Of a stretch of DNA of 31,066 nt, positions 13,895 through 21,717 are shown piece after piece. A program made the translations under genes and the position numbers. Source of the DNA: CAYJPV01 sp964396055 (GTDB taxonomy: Bacteria; Acidobacteriota; Vicinamibacteria; Vicinamibacterales; JAKQTR01); assembly GCA_964396055.1 (NCBI GenBank), contig CAYNDV010000045.1, positions 1 to 31,066 on the forward strand, written 5' to 3'. The number at the start of each line of letters is the position of its first letter. Positions within the stretch are counted from its first letter, which is position 1. A model generated the notes under the pieces. The model saw only the letters and a program-made list of their open reading frames with translations, was not told the origin of the DNA and did not search any database.

Positions 13895-14799
13895 TCCGAA
13901 CCCCATGGACCGGCTGCGGCACCGCACTCGTCACCCCGTTCACCGCCGCGGGCGATGTCGATGTACCCGCGTTGCGGCGGCTCGTCCGGCGCCAGATCGA
14001 TGCCGGCATCCACTTCCTGGTGCCCTGCGGGACGACGGGCGAGAGCCCGACGCTCAGCGAGGCCGAACGTCTGCACGTGATCGCCGTCGTCGTGGAGGAA
14101 GCGGCGGGGCAGGTGCCCATCCTTGCCGGCGCGGGCGGCAACAACACCAGCGACGTCATCCGCGCCGCGCGTGCGGCGGCGGGCGCCGGCGCATCCGGCA
14201 TCCTGTCGGTGACGCCGTACTACAACAAGCCGACGCAGGAGGGGCTCGTCCAGCACTACCGGGCGATTGCCGAGGCGGCCGAGGTGCCCGTCGTCGTCTA
14301 CAACGTGCCGGGCCGGACCGGGTGCAACATCGAGGTGGGCACGCTGACGCGGCTGGCCGCGCTGCCGAACATTGCCGGCGTCAAGGAAGCCTCGGGTAAC
14401 ATGGCGCAAATCGCCGAGGCGTGCGCGGCCGTGCCGCCCGGGTTCGTCGTCCTGTCGGGCGACGATGCGCTCACGCTGCCGGTCATGGCGGTCGGAGGCC
14501 GCGGCGTGATTTCGGTGGCGTCCAACCAGGTGCCGGCGGAGATGGCGCGGCTGGTGGAACGGGCGGAGGCCGGGGATTTCGCGGGTGCCCGGGCGCTGCA
14601 CACGCGGCTCCTGCCGCTCATGCAGGTCAACTTCGTCGAGGCCAACCCGATTCCCGTGAAGGCGGCGCTCGCGATGATGGGACTGCTGACCGAACGGTAC
14701 CGGCTGCCGCTCGTGCCGCCCTCCGAGGCGTCGCGGGCACGTGTGGCCGCGGCGCTCGCCTCGATGGGCCTGCTCGACGCGCGGGCGCCGGCGGCGTGA
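13891..14799 (+). CDS. dapA: 4-hydroxy-tetrahydrodipicolinate synthase
   Basis: DapA condenses pyruvate with aspartate-semialdehyde, the branch point into lysine. The 302-residue TIM-barrel protein shows GTALVTPF, PCGTTGESPTLS, and GAGGNNTSDVI. VTPYYNKPTQEGL holds the proton-relay Tyr, VPGRTGCNI the carboxylate-binding Arg, and IAGVKEASGN the Schiff-base Lys (about residue 165). All key residues are present. It follows dapB with a 4-base overlap and precedes dapD by 14 bases, so the reductase gene comes before the synthase gene. Confidence 0.95.
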   Translation: MIRTPWTGCGTALVTPFTAAGDVDVPALRRLVRRQIDAGIHFLVPCGTTGESPTLSEAERLHVIAVVVEEAAGQVPILAGAGGNNTSDVIRAARAAAGAGASGILSVTPYYNKPTQEGLVQHYRAIAEAAEVPVVVYNVPGRTGCNIEVGTLTRLAALPNIAGVKEASGNMAQIAEACAAVPPGFVVLSGDDALTLPVMAVGGRGVISVASNQVPAEMARLVERAEAGDFAGARALHTRLLPLMQVNFVEANPIPVKAALAMMGLLTERYRLPLVPPSEASRARVAAALASMGLLDARAPAA

Positions 14800-14813
14800 C
14801 GGGGGAGATGGCG

Positions 14814-15671
14814 ATGACCGACACCATGGAGGGGCTGCGCACGGCGTGCGAGCGGCTGTACGGGCTGGGCACCGGGGCCGATGTGGACGAGAGCCGGGCG
14901 GTCTTCGCCCGGCTTCGCGCGGCGCTGTCCGCCGGCGAGGTGCGCGCGGCCGAGCCGGACGCGTCGGCGCCGGACGGCTGGCGCGTGAACGCCTGGGTGA
15001 AGCAGGGCATCCTGGTGGGATTCCGGTGCGGCCGGCTGACCGACCGGTCCATCGACGGCGGCCGCTGGCCCTTCACCGACAAGGATACGCTGCCGCTCAA
15101 GACGGTGGACCCGGCGAGCGGCGTGCGCATCGTGCCGGGGGGGTCGGCGGTCCGCGACGGCGCGTACCTCGGGCACGGCGTGATCGGGATGCCGCCGATG
15201 TATGTCAACATCGGGGCGTACGTGGGTGCGGACTCGCTCATCGACTCGCACGCGCTGGTGGGGTCGTGCGCGCAGATCGGCGAGCGGGTCCACCTGAGCG
15301 CGGGCGCGCAGATCGGCGGCGTCATCGAACCGGTGGGTGCCCTGCCGGTCATCGTCGAAAACGACGTGCTCGTGGGGGGCAATACCGGGATCTACGAAGG
15401 GGCCATCGTCAAGGCCCGCGCGGTGATCGCCGCCGGGACGGTGCTGACCGGGTCAACGCCGGTCTACGATCTGGTGCGCGAGCGCGTGATTCAACCGGAG
15501 GCGGGCCGCCCGCTCGTGGTGCCCGAGGGCGCCGTCGTCGTGCCCGGCGCGCGGGCGGTGACCCGCGGCGCCGGCGCGGCGTGGGGCCTCTCGCTGGCCA
15601 CGCCCGTGATCGTGAAGTACCGGGATTCGAAGACCGACAGCCGCACAGGACTGGAGCAATGGATACGGTAA
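14814..15671 (+). CDS. dapD: Tetrahydrodipicolinate N-succinyltransferase
   Basis: DapD transfers succinyl from succinyl-CoA to tetrahydrodipicolinate, which commits the cell to the succinylase branch of diaminopimelate synthesis. The 285-residue protein has an N-terminal helical cap (about 1-100) with WRVNAWVKQGILVGFR. A left-handed beta-helix of hexapeptide repeats (about 110-230) follows, with MPPMYVNIGAYVG, DSHALVGSCAQIG and VIVENDVLVGGNTGI. ATG 14814 is preferred over ATG 14808 because GGGGGAG at 14801-14807 would be too close to the latter. The gene overlaps dapE by 13 bases. Confidence 0.93.
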   Translation: MTDTMEGLRTACERLYGLGTGADVDESRAVFARLRAALSAGEVRAAEPDASAPDGWRVNAWVKQGILVGFRCGRLTDRSIDGGRWPFTDKDTLPLKTVDPASGVRIVPGGSAVRDGAYLGHGVIGMPPMYVNIGAYVGADSLIDSHALVGSCAQIGERVHLSAGAQIGGVIEPVGALPVIVENDVLVGGNTGIYEGAIVKARAVIAAGTVLTGSTPVYDLVRERVIQPEAGRPLVVPEGAVVVPGARAVTRGAGAAWGLSLATPVIVKYRDSKTDSRTGLEQWIR

Positions 15672-16690
15672 CGCTCGTCGCCCTGGCCAGGGCCCTCATG
15701 GACATCGACTCCACCACCGGCCGGGAGGCCGAGGCGGGCCGTGTGCTCGCGGACTGGCTTCGTGGACATGGCTGGACGGTGGCCGAGCAGGGCGTGGCCG
15801 GCGACCGCGTCAACGTGCTGGCCACGCGGGAGCCGCCGGTCGTGGTGTTGTCCACGCACTACGACTGCGTACCGCCGTTCTATCCGAGCGCGGTGCGGGA
15901 CGGCATGCTCTGCGGGCGTGGAGCCTGCGATGCGAAGGGCATCCTCGCGGCGCAGGTGGCCGCGGCGGAGCGCCTCGCGGCGCAGGGCGAGCGGCGGGTG
16001 GGGCTGCTGTTCGTCGTCGGTGAGGAGCGGGGGAGCGACGGCGCCAGGGCCGCGGCGCGTGCGCCGATCGGTGCGCAGTTCCTCATCAATGGCGAGCCGA
16101 CCGACAACCGGCTGGGCGTGGCCACCAAGGGCACGGCGCGGTTCGTGCTGTCGGCCGAAGGCCGGGCCGCCCACTCCGCCTATCCCGAGCGCGGCGAGTC
16201 GGCCATCGAGAAGCTCGTCGATGCGATTGTGGCCCTGCGGTCGATCGACTGGCCTTCCGATCCGGTCCTCGGGGCCACCACGTATTCGGTGGGCCTCGTG
16301 TCCGGCGGCGTGGCCCCGAACGTGGTGCCGCCGGCTGCCTCGGCGGAGGTGATGTTCCGCACGGTGGGCCCGGTGGCGGAGGTGGCCCGGCTGCTCGGCC
16401 CGCTGGCCCGCTGGGTGTCGATTGCGGCGGGCCAGCAGGAGGAGCCCGTGCGGCTGCACGTGGTGCCGGGCGTGGAGACGGCCGTCTTCTCGTTCGGGAC
16501 CGACGTGCCGGTGCTCGCGCCGTGGGGGCGTCCGCTCCTGCTGGGACCAGGGTCCATCCACGTCGCCCACACCAGCGACGAGCACGTGCCGATCGCCGAA
16601 CTCGAACGGGCGGTTGACCTCTACGTACAGGTCGTGCGGCAGTTGCTGGCGGAGGACCCGTCAGCGGTCCCGGTACCCGGGCGGGGCTGA
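15659..16690 (+). CDS. dapE: M20-family deacylase, probable succinyl-diaminopimelate desuccinylase
   Basis: A 343-residue zinc-dependent M20 peptidase-family protein. STHYDCVPPF gives the first metal His and catalytic Asp, GRGACDAKG the bridging Asp, and VVGEERGSDGA the catalytic Glu pair. AAHSAYPERGESAIEKL lies in the dimerisation domain and HVAHTSDEHVPIAEL near the end supplies the last metal His. Last place in a lysC-dapB-dapA-dapD operon makes N-succinyl-LL-diaminopimelate desuccinylase the best guess. The family also contains ArgE, LysK and acetyl-DAP deacetylases, and the protein is about 30 residues shorter than E. coli DapE, so specificity is inferred from context. The operon lacks the aminotransferase, dapF and lysA. 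Confidence 0.8.
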   Translation: MDTVTLVALARALMDIDSTTGREAEAGRVLADWLRGHGWTVAEQGVAGDRVNVLATREPPVVVLSTHYDCVPPFYPSAVRDGMLCGRGACDAKGILAAQVAAAERLAAQGERRVGLLFVVGEERGSDGARAAARAPIGAQFLINGEPTDNRLGVATKGTARFVLSAEGRAAHSAYPERGESAIEKLVDAIVALRSIDWPSDPVLGATTYSVGLVSGGVAPNVVPPAASAEVMFRTVGPVAEVARLLGPLARWVSIAAGQQEEPVRLHVVPGVETAVFSFGTDVPVLAPWGRPLLLGPGSIHVAHTSDEHVPIAELERAVDLYVQVVRQLLAEDPSAVPVPGRG

Positions 16691-16727
16691 ACAGCCCTGC
16701 CTGGAACGGTACCCGGTTCTGGGCTGT
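16691..16727 (+). terminator. Hairpin directly after dapE
   Basis: ACAGCCC (16691-16697), the base after the dapE stop, pairs with GGGCTGT (16721-16727) across a 23-base loop that itself holds partial complementarity. It is followed by CTCTTC rather than a T-run. It may be a weak terminator or an mRNA 3'-end hairpin. Confidence 0.4.
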
Positions 16728-16730
16728 CTC

Positions 16731-16919
16731 TTCGTGGCGTCCGGCTTCGGCCGCACGTGTGGGCTCGGGCCGGCACGGCCGCTCCCGAGCCGGACTCCGC
16801 AGCACGCCAAGCCCTTGCCGGCCTGGGCCGGGAACCCTCCTCGGCTTCGCGTCGCGTTCCGTGTCTTCGTGGCGTCCGGCTTCAGCCCCCTGTTCGTGGC
16901 GTCCGGCTTCAGCCGGACG
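16731..16919. repeat. REP-like palindrome and three copies of an 18-bp motif
   Basis: TTCGTGGCGTCCGGCTTC occurs identically at 16731-16748, 16866-16883 and 16893-16910. The last copy continues into the palindrome GTCCGGCT-TC-AGCCGGAC (16901-16918, 9 bp with flanking C/G). The first two have lost the right arm. This is the layout of a repetitive extragenic palindrome family with decayed members. I see no coding gene between 16691 and 17114. Confidence 0.7.
16763..16842. repeat. Dispersed palindromic element, copy A
   Basis: The 40-base segment 16763-16802 is identical to 31011-31050, and closely matches 30857 and 30934 onward. It holds an inverted repeat GGCTCGGG ... CCCGAGCC around an inner CCGGCACGGCCG. 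Bases 16827-16842 again match 31051-31066, so the right-end copy equals this one with 16803-16826 deleted. Confidence 0.75.
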
Positions 16920-16983
16920 TAACGGACCGAGGCGGCCTGCTCCGTTCGGCTCGTTCGCGGCCGTATCCGGCCCGAGGGGTTCT

Positions 16984-17011
16984 CGGTTCAGGGTTCACGG
17001 TTCACGGTTGG
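16984..17011. repeat. Heptanucleotide array (CGGTTCA-type), 4 units
   Basis: Units CGGTTCA, GGGTTCA, CGGTTCA and CGGTTGG lie end to end in the sdhB-dapE spacer. The unit is 7 bases, as in the other arrays of the window, though the sequence differs. Confidence 0.6.
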
Positions 17012-17067
17012 GGCGCGACCGCGCGATCTCTTCTTGCATCTTGATTCTTGCTTCTGACAATCCTCAA

Positions 17068-17116
17068 CGCCCCACGCCCCACGCCCCACGCCCCACGCCC
17101 CACGCCCCACGCCCCT
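17068..17116. repeat. Heptanucleotide array (CGCCCCA)7 abutting the sdhB stop codon
   Basis: Seven perfect or near-perfect CGCCCCA units; the last (CGCCCCT) supplies the first bases of the sdhB stop codon on the opposite strand. The preceding 30 bases (17030-17066) are unusually AT-rich for this genome. Confidence 0.85.
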
Positions 17117-17933
17117 AGATAGTGGCCGCCGGCGCGTCGGGCACGTCAGGACGCCGTTTGATTTCGGTGGCCTTCGGCACCACCGCTGACGGGCACGGCT
17201 GCTTCCACAGCCGGAGGTAGTCGAACACGAGCTGGCGCTTCATCAGCTGAATCGCCCGGGCCGGGTCGACGCCCTTCGGGCACGCCTGGGAGCACTCGCC
17301 GGCGTAGTGACACTTCCACGGGCCCTTCTCACCGGCCAGCACCCGCTTGCGCTCGTCGAATCCAGCGTCGCGGCTGTCGGCGTTGTACCGGTAGGCCTGG
17401 CCGAGCGGCATCGGCCCCGAATAGGTGGGATCCGTGGCGCAGGTCGGGCACGCAGCCATGCAGCAGCCGCACTTGATGCAGTAGGTGAACTGCAGGTACG
17501 ACTCGAGCTGGTGCGGACTCTGCCAGTACTCGCCGGTCGGCTCGTGCATCTCGGCCGTGTCCTCACGGATGAGGTAGGGCATCAGCGCCTGGTGGGCGTC
17601 GAACATCGGGCGCAGGTCCGGCACGAGGTCGCGGATGATCTCGAAGTTGGGCAGGGCGGCCACCGTGACCAGTGTGGTGCCCAGTTCGGCGATCTGGGTG
17701 TTGCACGCGAGGCGCGGGCGGCCGTTGATGAACATGCCGCACGACCCGCAGACCCCCATGCGGCACGAGGACCGCCAGGCCAGCGTCACCGACACCGTCT
17801 CCTTGATGGTGCGCAGACCGTCGAGCACCGTCATGCCCGGCGTGAGCGGAATCGAGTAGTCCTCCCACGTCGGTTGCGGTTGCGAGGCCGGATCGAACCG
17901 GCGAATCCTGAACGTCACGTTCCCGGCGTCCAT
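17115..17933 (-). CDS. sdhB: Succinate dehydrogenase / fumarate reductase iron-sulfur subunit
   Basis: A 272-residue electron-transfer subunit on the cytoplasmic face of complex II. The N-terminal plant-ferredoxin domain has SSCRMGVCGSCGMFINGRPRLAC, giving the four Cys of the 2Fe-2S centre (about residues 60-85). The C-terminal helical domain has CIKCGCCMAACPTC (about 152-165) and CSQACPKGVDP (about 213), ligating the 4Fe-4S and 3Fe-4S centres. The ATG at 17933 has GGGGAGG about 7 bases upstream and gives a normal N-terminus. It is the last gene of the operon, 16 bases after sdhD, and its stop codon merges with a heptanucleotide repeat. Confidence 0.94.
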   Translation of the reverse strand: MDAGNVTFRIRRFDPASQPQPTWEDYSIPLTPGMTVLDGLRTIKETVSVTLAWRSSCRMGVCGSCGMFINGRPRLACNTQIAELGTTLVTVAALPNFEIIRDLVPDLRPMFDAHQALMPYLIREDTAEMHEPTGEYWQSPHQLESYLQFTYCIKCGCCMAACPTCATDPTYSGPMPLGQAYRYNADSRDAGFDERKRVLAGEKGPWKCHYAGECSQACPKGVDPARAIQLMKRQLVFDYLRLWKQPCPSAVVPKATEIKRRPDVPDAPAATI

Positions 17934-17949
17934 CGTCAGTCCTCCCCGG

Positions 17950-18324
17950 TTACTGGGCGGCCGCCACGGCCGCACTGGCCCAGGCGGCCCACGCGCCGAA
18001 TCCGAACAACACGACGCCCACGATCGTCAGCACCACGCTGGCGGCGCCGTTGACGGCACGGCCCAGCCCCAGTTCGTGCACGATGTTCCGCAGGCCGTAC
18101 AGCCCGTGAAAGAGCGCCGCGCCGAGCAGCACGACGTAGCTGACGGTGAAGAACCCCTGCTGCGCCCGGGCGACGACGTTCGCCCAGTCGATGGGATGCC
18201 CGCCCGCCGGGTTGAACCAGCCGAGCAGCGCGTCGAGGTGCATGACGGCCATGTGCAGGCCGAGGAACACGACGATGACGAGGCCGGCCGCGAGGTGCCA
18301 CGTCCACAGGCGTTGATCGCGCAT
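17950..18324 (-). CDS. sdhD: Succinate dehydrogenase / fumarate reductase membrane anchor subunit
   Basis: A 124-residue protein with three hydrophobic helices (about residues 8-30, 55-78, 92-118). WHLAAGLVIVVFLGLHMAVMH in helix 1 and FHGLYGLRNIVHELG after helix 2 carry histidines suited to binding haem b. HGLxGLRxIxxELG also occurs in the partner SdhC, so the two anchors look like ancient duplicates. GGAGG about 8 bases before the ATG at 18324 is a strong ribosome site and lies over the end of sdhC, 11 bases away. Which anchor is C and which D is a naming choice. Confidence 0.85.
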   Translation of the reverse strand: MRDQRLWTWHLAAGLVIVVFLGLHMAVMHLDALLGWFNPAGGHPIDWANVVARAQQGFFTVSYVVLLGAALFHGLYGLRNIVHELGLGRAVNGAASVVLTIVGVVLFGFGAWAAWASAAVAAAQ

Positions 18325-18335
18325 GGTCTGCCTCC

Positions 18336-18773
18336 TCAGTGCAGCAGGAAGAAGTCGGCGCCGCCGGCGATCACGACGAGCGCGGCCAGCACCATGACGG
18401 CGAGCGACACGGGGCGCTGGACGTCCACCGACGTGCGGTACGGATAGATCGGCTCGATCGGCTTGCCGATGGCGAATCCCAGTTCGACCAGGATCAGGCG
18501 CAGGCCGTTGAGGCCGTGAAAGACGAACGCCACGAAGACCAGGAACTCGCCCAGGACGAAGATCGGGCCGGAGACGGCGCCCATGGCCCGCTGCCAGGAG
18601 GCCTCGCCGAACGCCCGCGACGACGTGACCAGGATGTGGAGCAGGAAGTAGGCGAGCAGCCCCAGCCCCGTCAGCCGGTGCAGCGTGTAGACATACCGCT
18701 CCAGCCCCCACTGGCCGCCGCCGACCCAGCCCCAGAGCCCGAGCCTGTTCGGATGACCGTTGCTGTCGAGCAT
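18336..18773 (-). CDS. sdhC: Succinate dehydrogenase cytochrome b subunit
   Basis: A 145-residue membrane anchor with three predicted helices (about residues 32-52, 68-95, 120-143). TLHRLTGLGLLAYFLLHILV is the SdhC-type quinone/haem helix and HGLNGLRLILVELGF carries another conserved His. Several His per subunit in both anchors would allow two haems, as in di-haem complex II, but this is inference. The ATG at 18773 follows the sdhA stop by 12 bases with GGAGG 4 bases upstream of it. Confidence 0.88.
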   Translation of the reverse strand: MLDSNGHPNRLGLWGWVGGGQWGLERYVYTLHRLTGLGLLAYFLLHILVTSSRAFGEASWQRAMGAVSGPIFVLGEFLVFVAFVFHGLNGLRLILVELGFAIGKPIEPIYPYRTSVDVQRPVSLAVMVLAALVVIAGGADFFLLH

Positions 18774-18785
18774 GATGCCTCCGGC

Positions 18786-20501
18786 TCAGTACTTGCGTTC
18801 CACCGGCTTCCACGTGTCGATGGTCACCGGCTTGTAGTCCAGTTTCGGGCCGTCCGGCGTGTGCCACGCCAGCGTGTGACGGAGCCACCGGTCATCGTCG
18901 CGCGTCGCGAAGTCGCGGCGCGCATGGGCGCCGCGCGATTCTTCGCGCGTGGCGGCGCCGAGCACGGTGACCTCGGCGAGGTCGATGAGATTCTCGAGCT
19001 CGAACGCGTGGAAGAGGTTCGAGTTGTACACCGTGCCCTTGTCGGCTACCGGGGCCCGCTCGGCACGCTGCCGGATGGCGCGGATCTCGGCCAGCGCCTG
19101 CCGCAGATCGTCGCCGGTGCGGAACACCCCCGCGTACTTGTCCATCAGCGTGCGCAGGGCCCGCCGGAGCTCGTACATGTTCTCCGTGCCCTGTCGCCCC
19201 TGGATCCGTTTCATGCGGTCGCGGTGGGCCGTCCAGGCCTGTTCGGAGAGCCGCGCGGCCTTCGGGAGGGCCGGCAACTGCCGGGCGATCTCGCCGCCGC
19301 AGACGCCGCCCCACACCAGGCACTCGGCCGTGGAGTTCGACCCCAGGCGGTTGGCGCCGTGCAAAGACACGCAGGCCGCCTCCCCCGCGGCCCAGACGTT
19401 GCGCACCCGCGTCAGGCCGTCGATGTCGGTCTCGATGCCGCCCATCGAGTAGTGCGCCACGGGCCGGATCGGGATGGGCTTCTCGATCGGGTCGATGCCC
19501 ACGAACTTGATGCACACCTCGCGGATGAGCGGCAGGCGCGAGTTGATGCGGTCGGCGCCGAGGTGGGTGAGGTCGAGGTGCAGGTAGTCCTTGCCCTCGG
19601 GGCCGGGGAAGCCGCGGCCCTCCAGGATCTCCGTCATCTCGGCCCGCGAGACCATGTCGCGGGGCGCCAGCTCCATCTTGCTCGGCGCGTAGCGCTCCAT
19701 GAACCGCTCGCCCGTGTTGTTGACCAGGTACCCGCCCTCGCCCCGGCAGCCCTCGGTCATGAGGATGCCCGAGGGGACCAGGCCCGTCGGGTGGAACTGC
19801 AGGAACTCCATGTCCTCGAGGGGCAGGCCCGCGCGGTACGCCATGGCGAGGCCGTCGCCCGTCACGGTTTCGGAGTACGTCGTGAACCCGTACAGCGTGC
19901 CCGCGCCGCCCGAGGCGATGAGCAGCGCCCGCGCCTGCAGCACCACCGTCTCGCCCGACGGGGCGTGTACGCCGATCAGGGCCACGAAGCGGCCGTCCTC
20001 GACCACGAGGTCCGTGATGAACAACTCGTCGTAGCGCTTGAAGCAGCGGTACCGCAGCAGCTGGTCGTAGAGCGTCTGCATCTCGAAGAAGCCGGTCTTG
20101 TCGGCCGCCAGCGTGGCGCGCGGGTAGGAGTGGCCCCCGAACGGCCGCTGGGCGATGCGGCCCTGGTCGTCGCGGGTCCACGGGATGCCCCAGTGGTCGA
20201 GCAGCCGGATCTCGCGCGGCATCGCCCGGCAGAAACGCCACACGACATCCTGGTCCGCCAGGAAGTCCGAGCCCTTCACGCTGTCCCACGCGTGCAGGGC
20301 GATGCTGTCGCCCTCGTCTTCACGCAGCACCGCGGCCGTGCCGCCCTCGGCGCAGACCGAATGCGCCCGCATCAGCTGCACCTTCGAGACGATGCCGATA
20401 TCGACATGGCCGTCGGTCCGGTGCGACAGTTCGACGGCCGCGCGCAATCCGGCCAGTCCGGCGCCCAGGATGAGGACGTCGTGGGTCAGGCTCTGCGCCA
20501 T
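18786..20501 (-). CDS. sdhA: Succinate dehydrogenase / fumarate reductase flavoprotein subunit
   Basis: A 571-residue FAD protein that interconverts succinate and fumarate. It shows the dinucleotide site DVLILGAGLAGLRAA (about residues 8-22), the covalent-FAD His in RAHSVCAEGGTAA (about 45), QFHPTGL and EGCRGEGGYLVNN (about 240-265). Also present are the HYSMGG strand with its substrate-binding His and HGANRLGSNSTAE near residue 390. The GANRLGSNS and MTEGCRGEGG wording is closer to fumarate reductase FrdA than to proteobacterial SdhA, so direction in vivo is open. The ATG at 20501 is chosen over an upstream in-frame start at 20546 because of AAGGAGG about 7 bases before it. It is the first gene of the A-C-D-B operon. 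Confidence 0.94.
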   Translation of the reverse strand: MAQSLTHDVLILGAGLAGLRAAVELSHRTDGHVDIGIVSKVQLMRAHSVCAEGGTAAVLREDEGDSIALHAWDSVKGSDFLADQDVVWRFCRAMPREIRLLDHWGIPWTRDDQGRIAQRPFGGHSYPRATLAADKTGFFEMQTLYDQLLRYRCFKRYDELFITDLVVEDGRFVALIGVHAPSGETVVLQARALLIASGGAGTLYGFTTYSETVTGDGLAMAYRAGLPLEDMEFLQFHPTGLVPSGILMTEGCRGEGGYLVNNTGERFMERYAPSKMELAPRDMVSRAEMTEILEGRGFPGPEGKDYLHLDLTHLGADRINSRLPLIREVCIKFVGIDPIEKPIPIRPVAHYSMGGIETDIDGLTRVRNVWAAGEAACVSLHGANRLGSNSTAECLVWGGVCGGEIARQLPALPKAARLSEQAWTAHRDRMKRIQGRQGTENMYELRRALRTLMDKYAGVFRTGDDLRQALAEIRAIRQRAERAPVADKGTVYNSNLFHAFELENLIDLAEVTVLGAATREESRGAHARRDFATRDDDRWLRHTLAWHTPDGPKLDYKPVTIDTWKPVERKY

Positions 20502-20615
20502 GCAGGACCTCCTTCGGATGACTACCAGGGGTGCCGGACGCGCCACGTGACAGAGGTGTCCGGATGTCCCGGGGGCGGGACGCGCACCGGGGCGAGGCGC
20601 GCGAGGGACGCGGCG

Positions 20616-20644
20616 ATTCTAGCCGGAGGAGGGATGCGGGGCAA
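20616..20644 (-). promoter_or_regulatory. Promoter of the sdh operon
   Basis: On the minus strand TTGCCC (20644-20639) and TAGAAT (20621-20616) are spaced by exactly 17 bases. The predicted start near 20609 gives a 5' leader of about 108 bases before the sdhA ATG. The hexamers match consensus at 4 of 6 and 5 of 6 positions. Confidence 0.55.
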
Positions 20645-20654
20645 ACGAATACCA

Positions 20655-20681
20655 CCCGAGGCCCGAGGCCCGAGGCCCGAG
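20655..20681. repeat. Heptanucleotide array (GCCCGAG)4
   Basis: CCCGAG followed by three GCCCGAG units, ending 7 bases from the kdgK stop codon and just upstream of the sdhA promoter. Confidence 0.75.
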
Positions 20682-20688
20682 CCCCGTC

Positions 20689-21717
20689 CTACCGCGAGAC
20701 GCGCCCGCTCTGATCCCCGGCGGCCAGACGGTCCACCTCGGCCACGCTGACGCGGTTGTAGTCGCCGGGAATGGTGTGTTTCAACGCGCTGGCCGCCACC
20801 GCGAACGCCAGGGCGGCGTCGGGCGTGCGGCCCGTCACCAGGCCGAAGATGAGGCCGGCGGCGAAGCTGTCGCCCCCGCCGATGCGGTCGACGATCGTGA
20901 TGTCGTAGCGGGGGCTCTCGTGGAAGCGCCCGGCCGCGCGATCCCAGAGCACGGCGCTCCAGCCGTTGCGGCTGGCCGAGTGGCTCTCGCGCAGCGTGAT
21001 GGCCACGAGACCGACGCCGAACTCCTCGGACACCTGCGACGCCGTGGCCCGGTACGCGTCCACGTCGAGCGTGCCCGCCACGACGTCGGTGCCCGCCACC
21101 TCGAGGCCCAGGCACGACTGGATGTCCTCTTCGTTGGCGATGATCACGTCGGCCTTCGCGGCCAGGGCCCGCATGGTGCGCTGCGCTTCGGCAGGCGACC
21201 ACAGCTTCTTCCGGTAGTTGAGGTCGAGGCTCACGCGGGCGCCGGCAGCACGCGCCGCGTCCACCGCCTCCTGCGTGCAGGCGGCCACGCCGGGGCCCAG
21301 CGCCGGCGTGATGCCGGTCACATGGAACCAGGCGGCGCCGTCCAGGATGCGCGCCCACGGGAACATTCCAGGCTGTGCACCCGCGATGGCCGCGTGCGCC
21401 CGGTCGTAGATCACGTTGGAGGCCCGCTGGCTGGCGCCGGTCTCGGCAAAGTAGATGCCCAGGCGCTCGCCGCCCCGCTGGACGTGATCGACGTGCACGC
21501 CCTCGGCCCGGAGGGACCGGAGCGCGCCGTCGCCGACGGCGTGGGCCGGCACGCGCGACACGTAGTGGCTCTCGAGGCCGAACTGCGCCAGGCTGATCGC
21601 CACGTTGGCCTCGCCGCCCCCGAAGGTGGCGGCGAGCGACGGAGACTGGAAGAGCCGCTCGAACCCCGGGGGGCTCAGGCGCAGCATGAGCTCGCCGAAC
21701 GTGACGACCCGGCTCAT
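20689..21717 (-). CDS. kdgK: 2-keto-3-deoxygluconate kinase (PfkB family)
   Basis: A 342-residue ribokinase-like sugar kinase. FGELMLRLSPPG and FGGGEANVAISLAQFG are the N-terminal signature, with DLNYRKKLW in the middle. The catalytic anion hole with its Asp lies in DRIGGGDSFAAGLIFGL near residue 275. SPPGFERLF and the N-Y-R-K run are typical of KDG kinases. The substrate assignment is supported by direct coupling to the KDPG aldolase gene upstream, whose stop overlaps this ATG by 4 bases. It phosphorylates KDG to KDPG in the cytoplasm as the last kinase step of uronate catabolism, and is the last gene of its operon. Confidence 0.9.
   Translation of the reverse strand: MSRVVTFGELMLRLSPPGFERLFQSPSLAATFGGGEANVAISLAQFGLESHYVSRVPAHAVGDGALRSLRAEGVHVDHVQRGGERLGIYFAETGASQRASNVIYDRAHAAIAGAQPGMFPWARILDGAAWFHVTGITPALGPGVAACTQEAVDAARAAGARVSLDLNYRKKLWSPAEAQRTMRALAAKADVIIANEEDIQSCLGLEVAGTDVVAGTLDVDAYRATASQVSEEFGVGLVAITLRESHSASRNGWSAVLWDRAAGRFHESPRYDITIVDRIGGGDSFAAGLIFGLVTGRTPDAALAFAVAASALKHTIPGDYNRVSVAEVDRLAAGDQSGRVSR

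Noticed and set aside
14808..14813. Earlier ATG (14808) as the dapD start
   Set aside because: The purine-rich ribosome site abuts it with no spacing; ATG 14814 has normal spacing.
17068..17116. CRISPR array
   Set aside because: The repeat unit is 7 bases with no spacers, and no cas gene is present.
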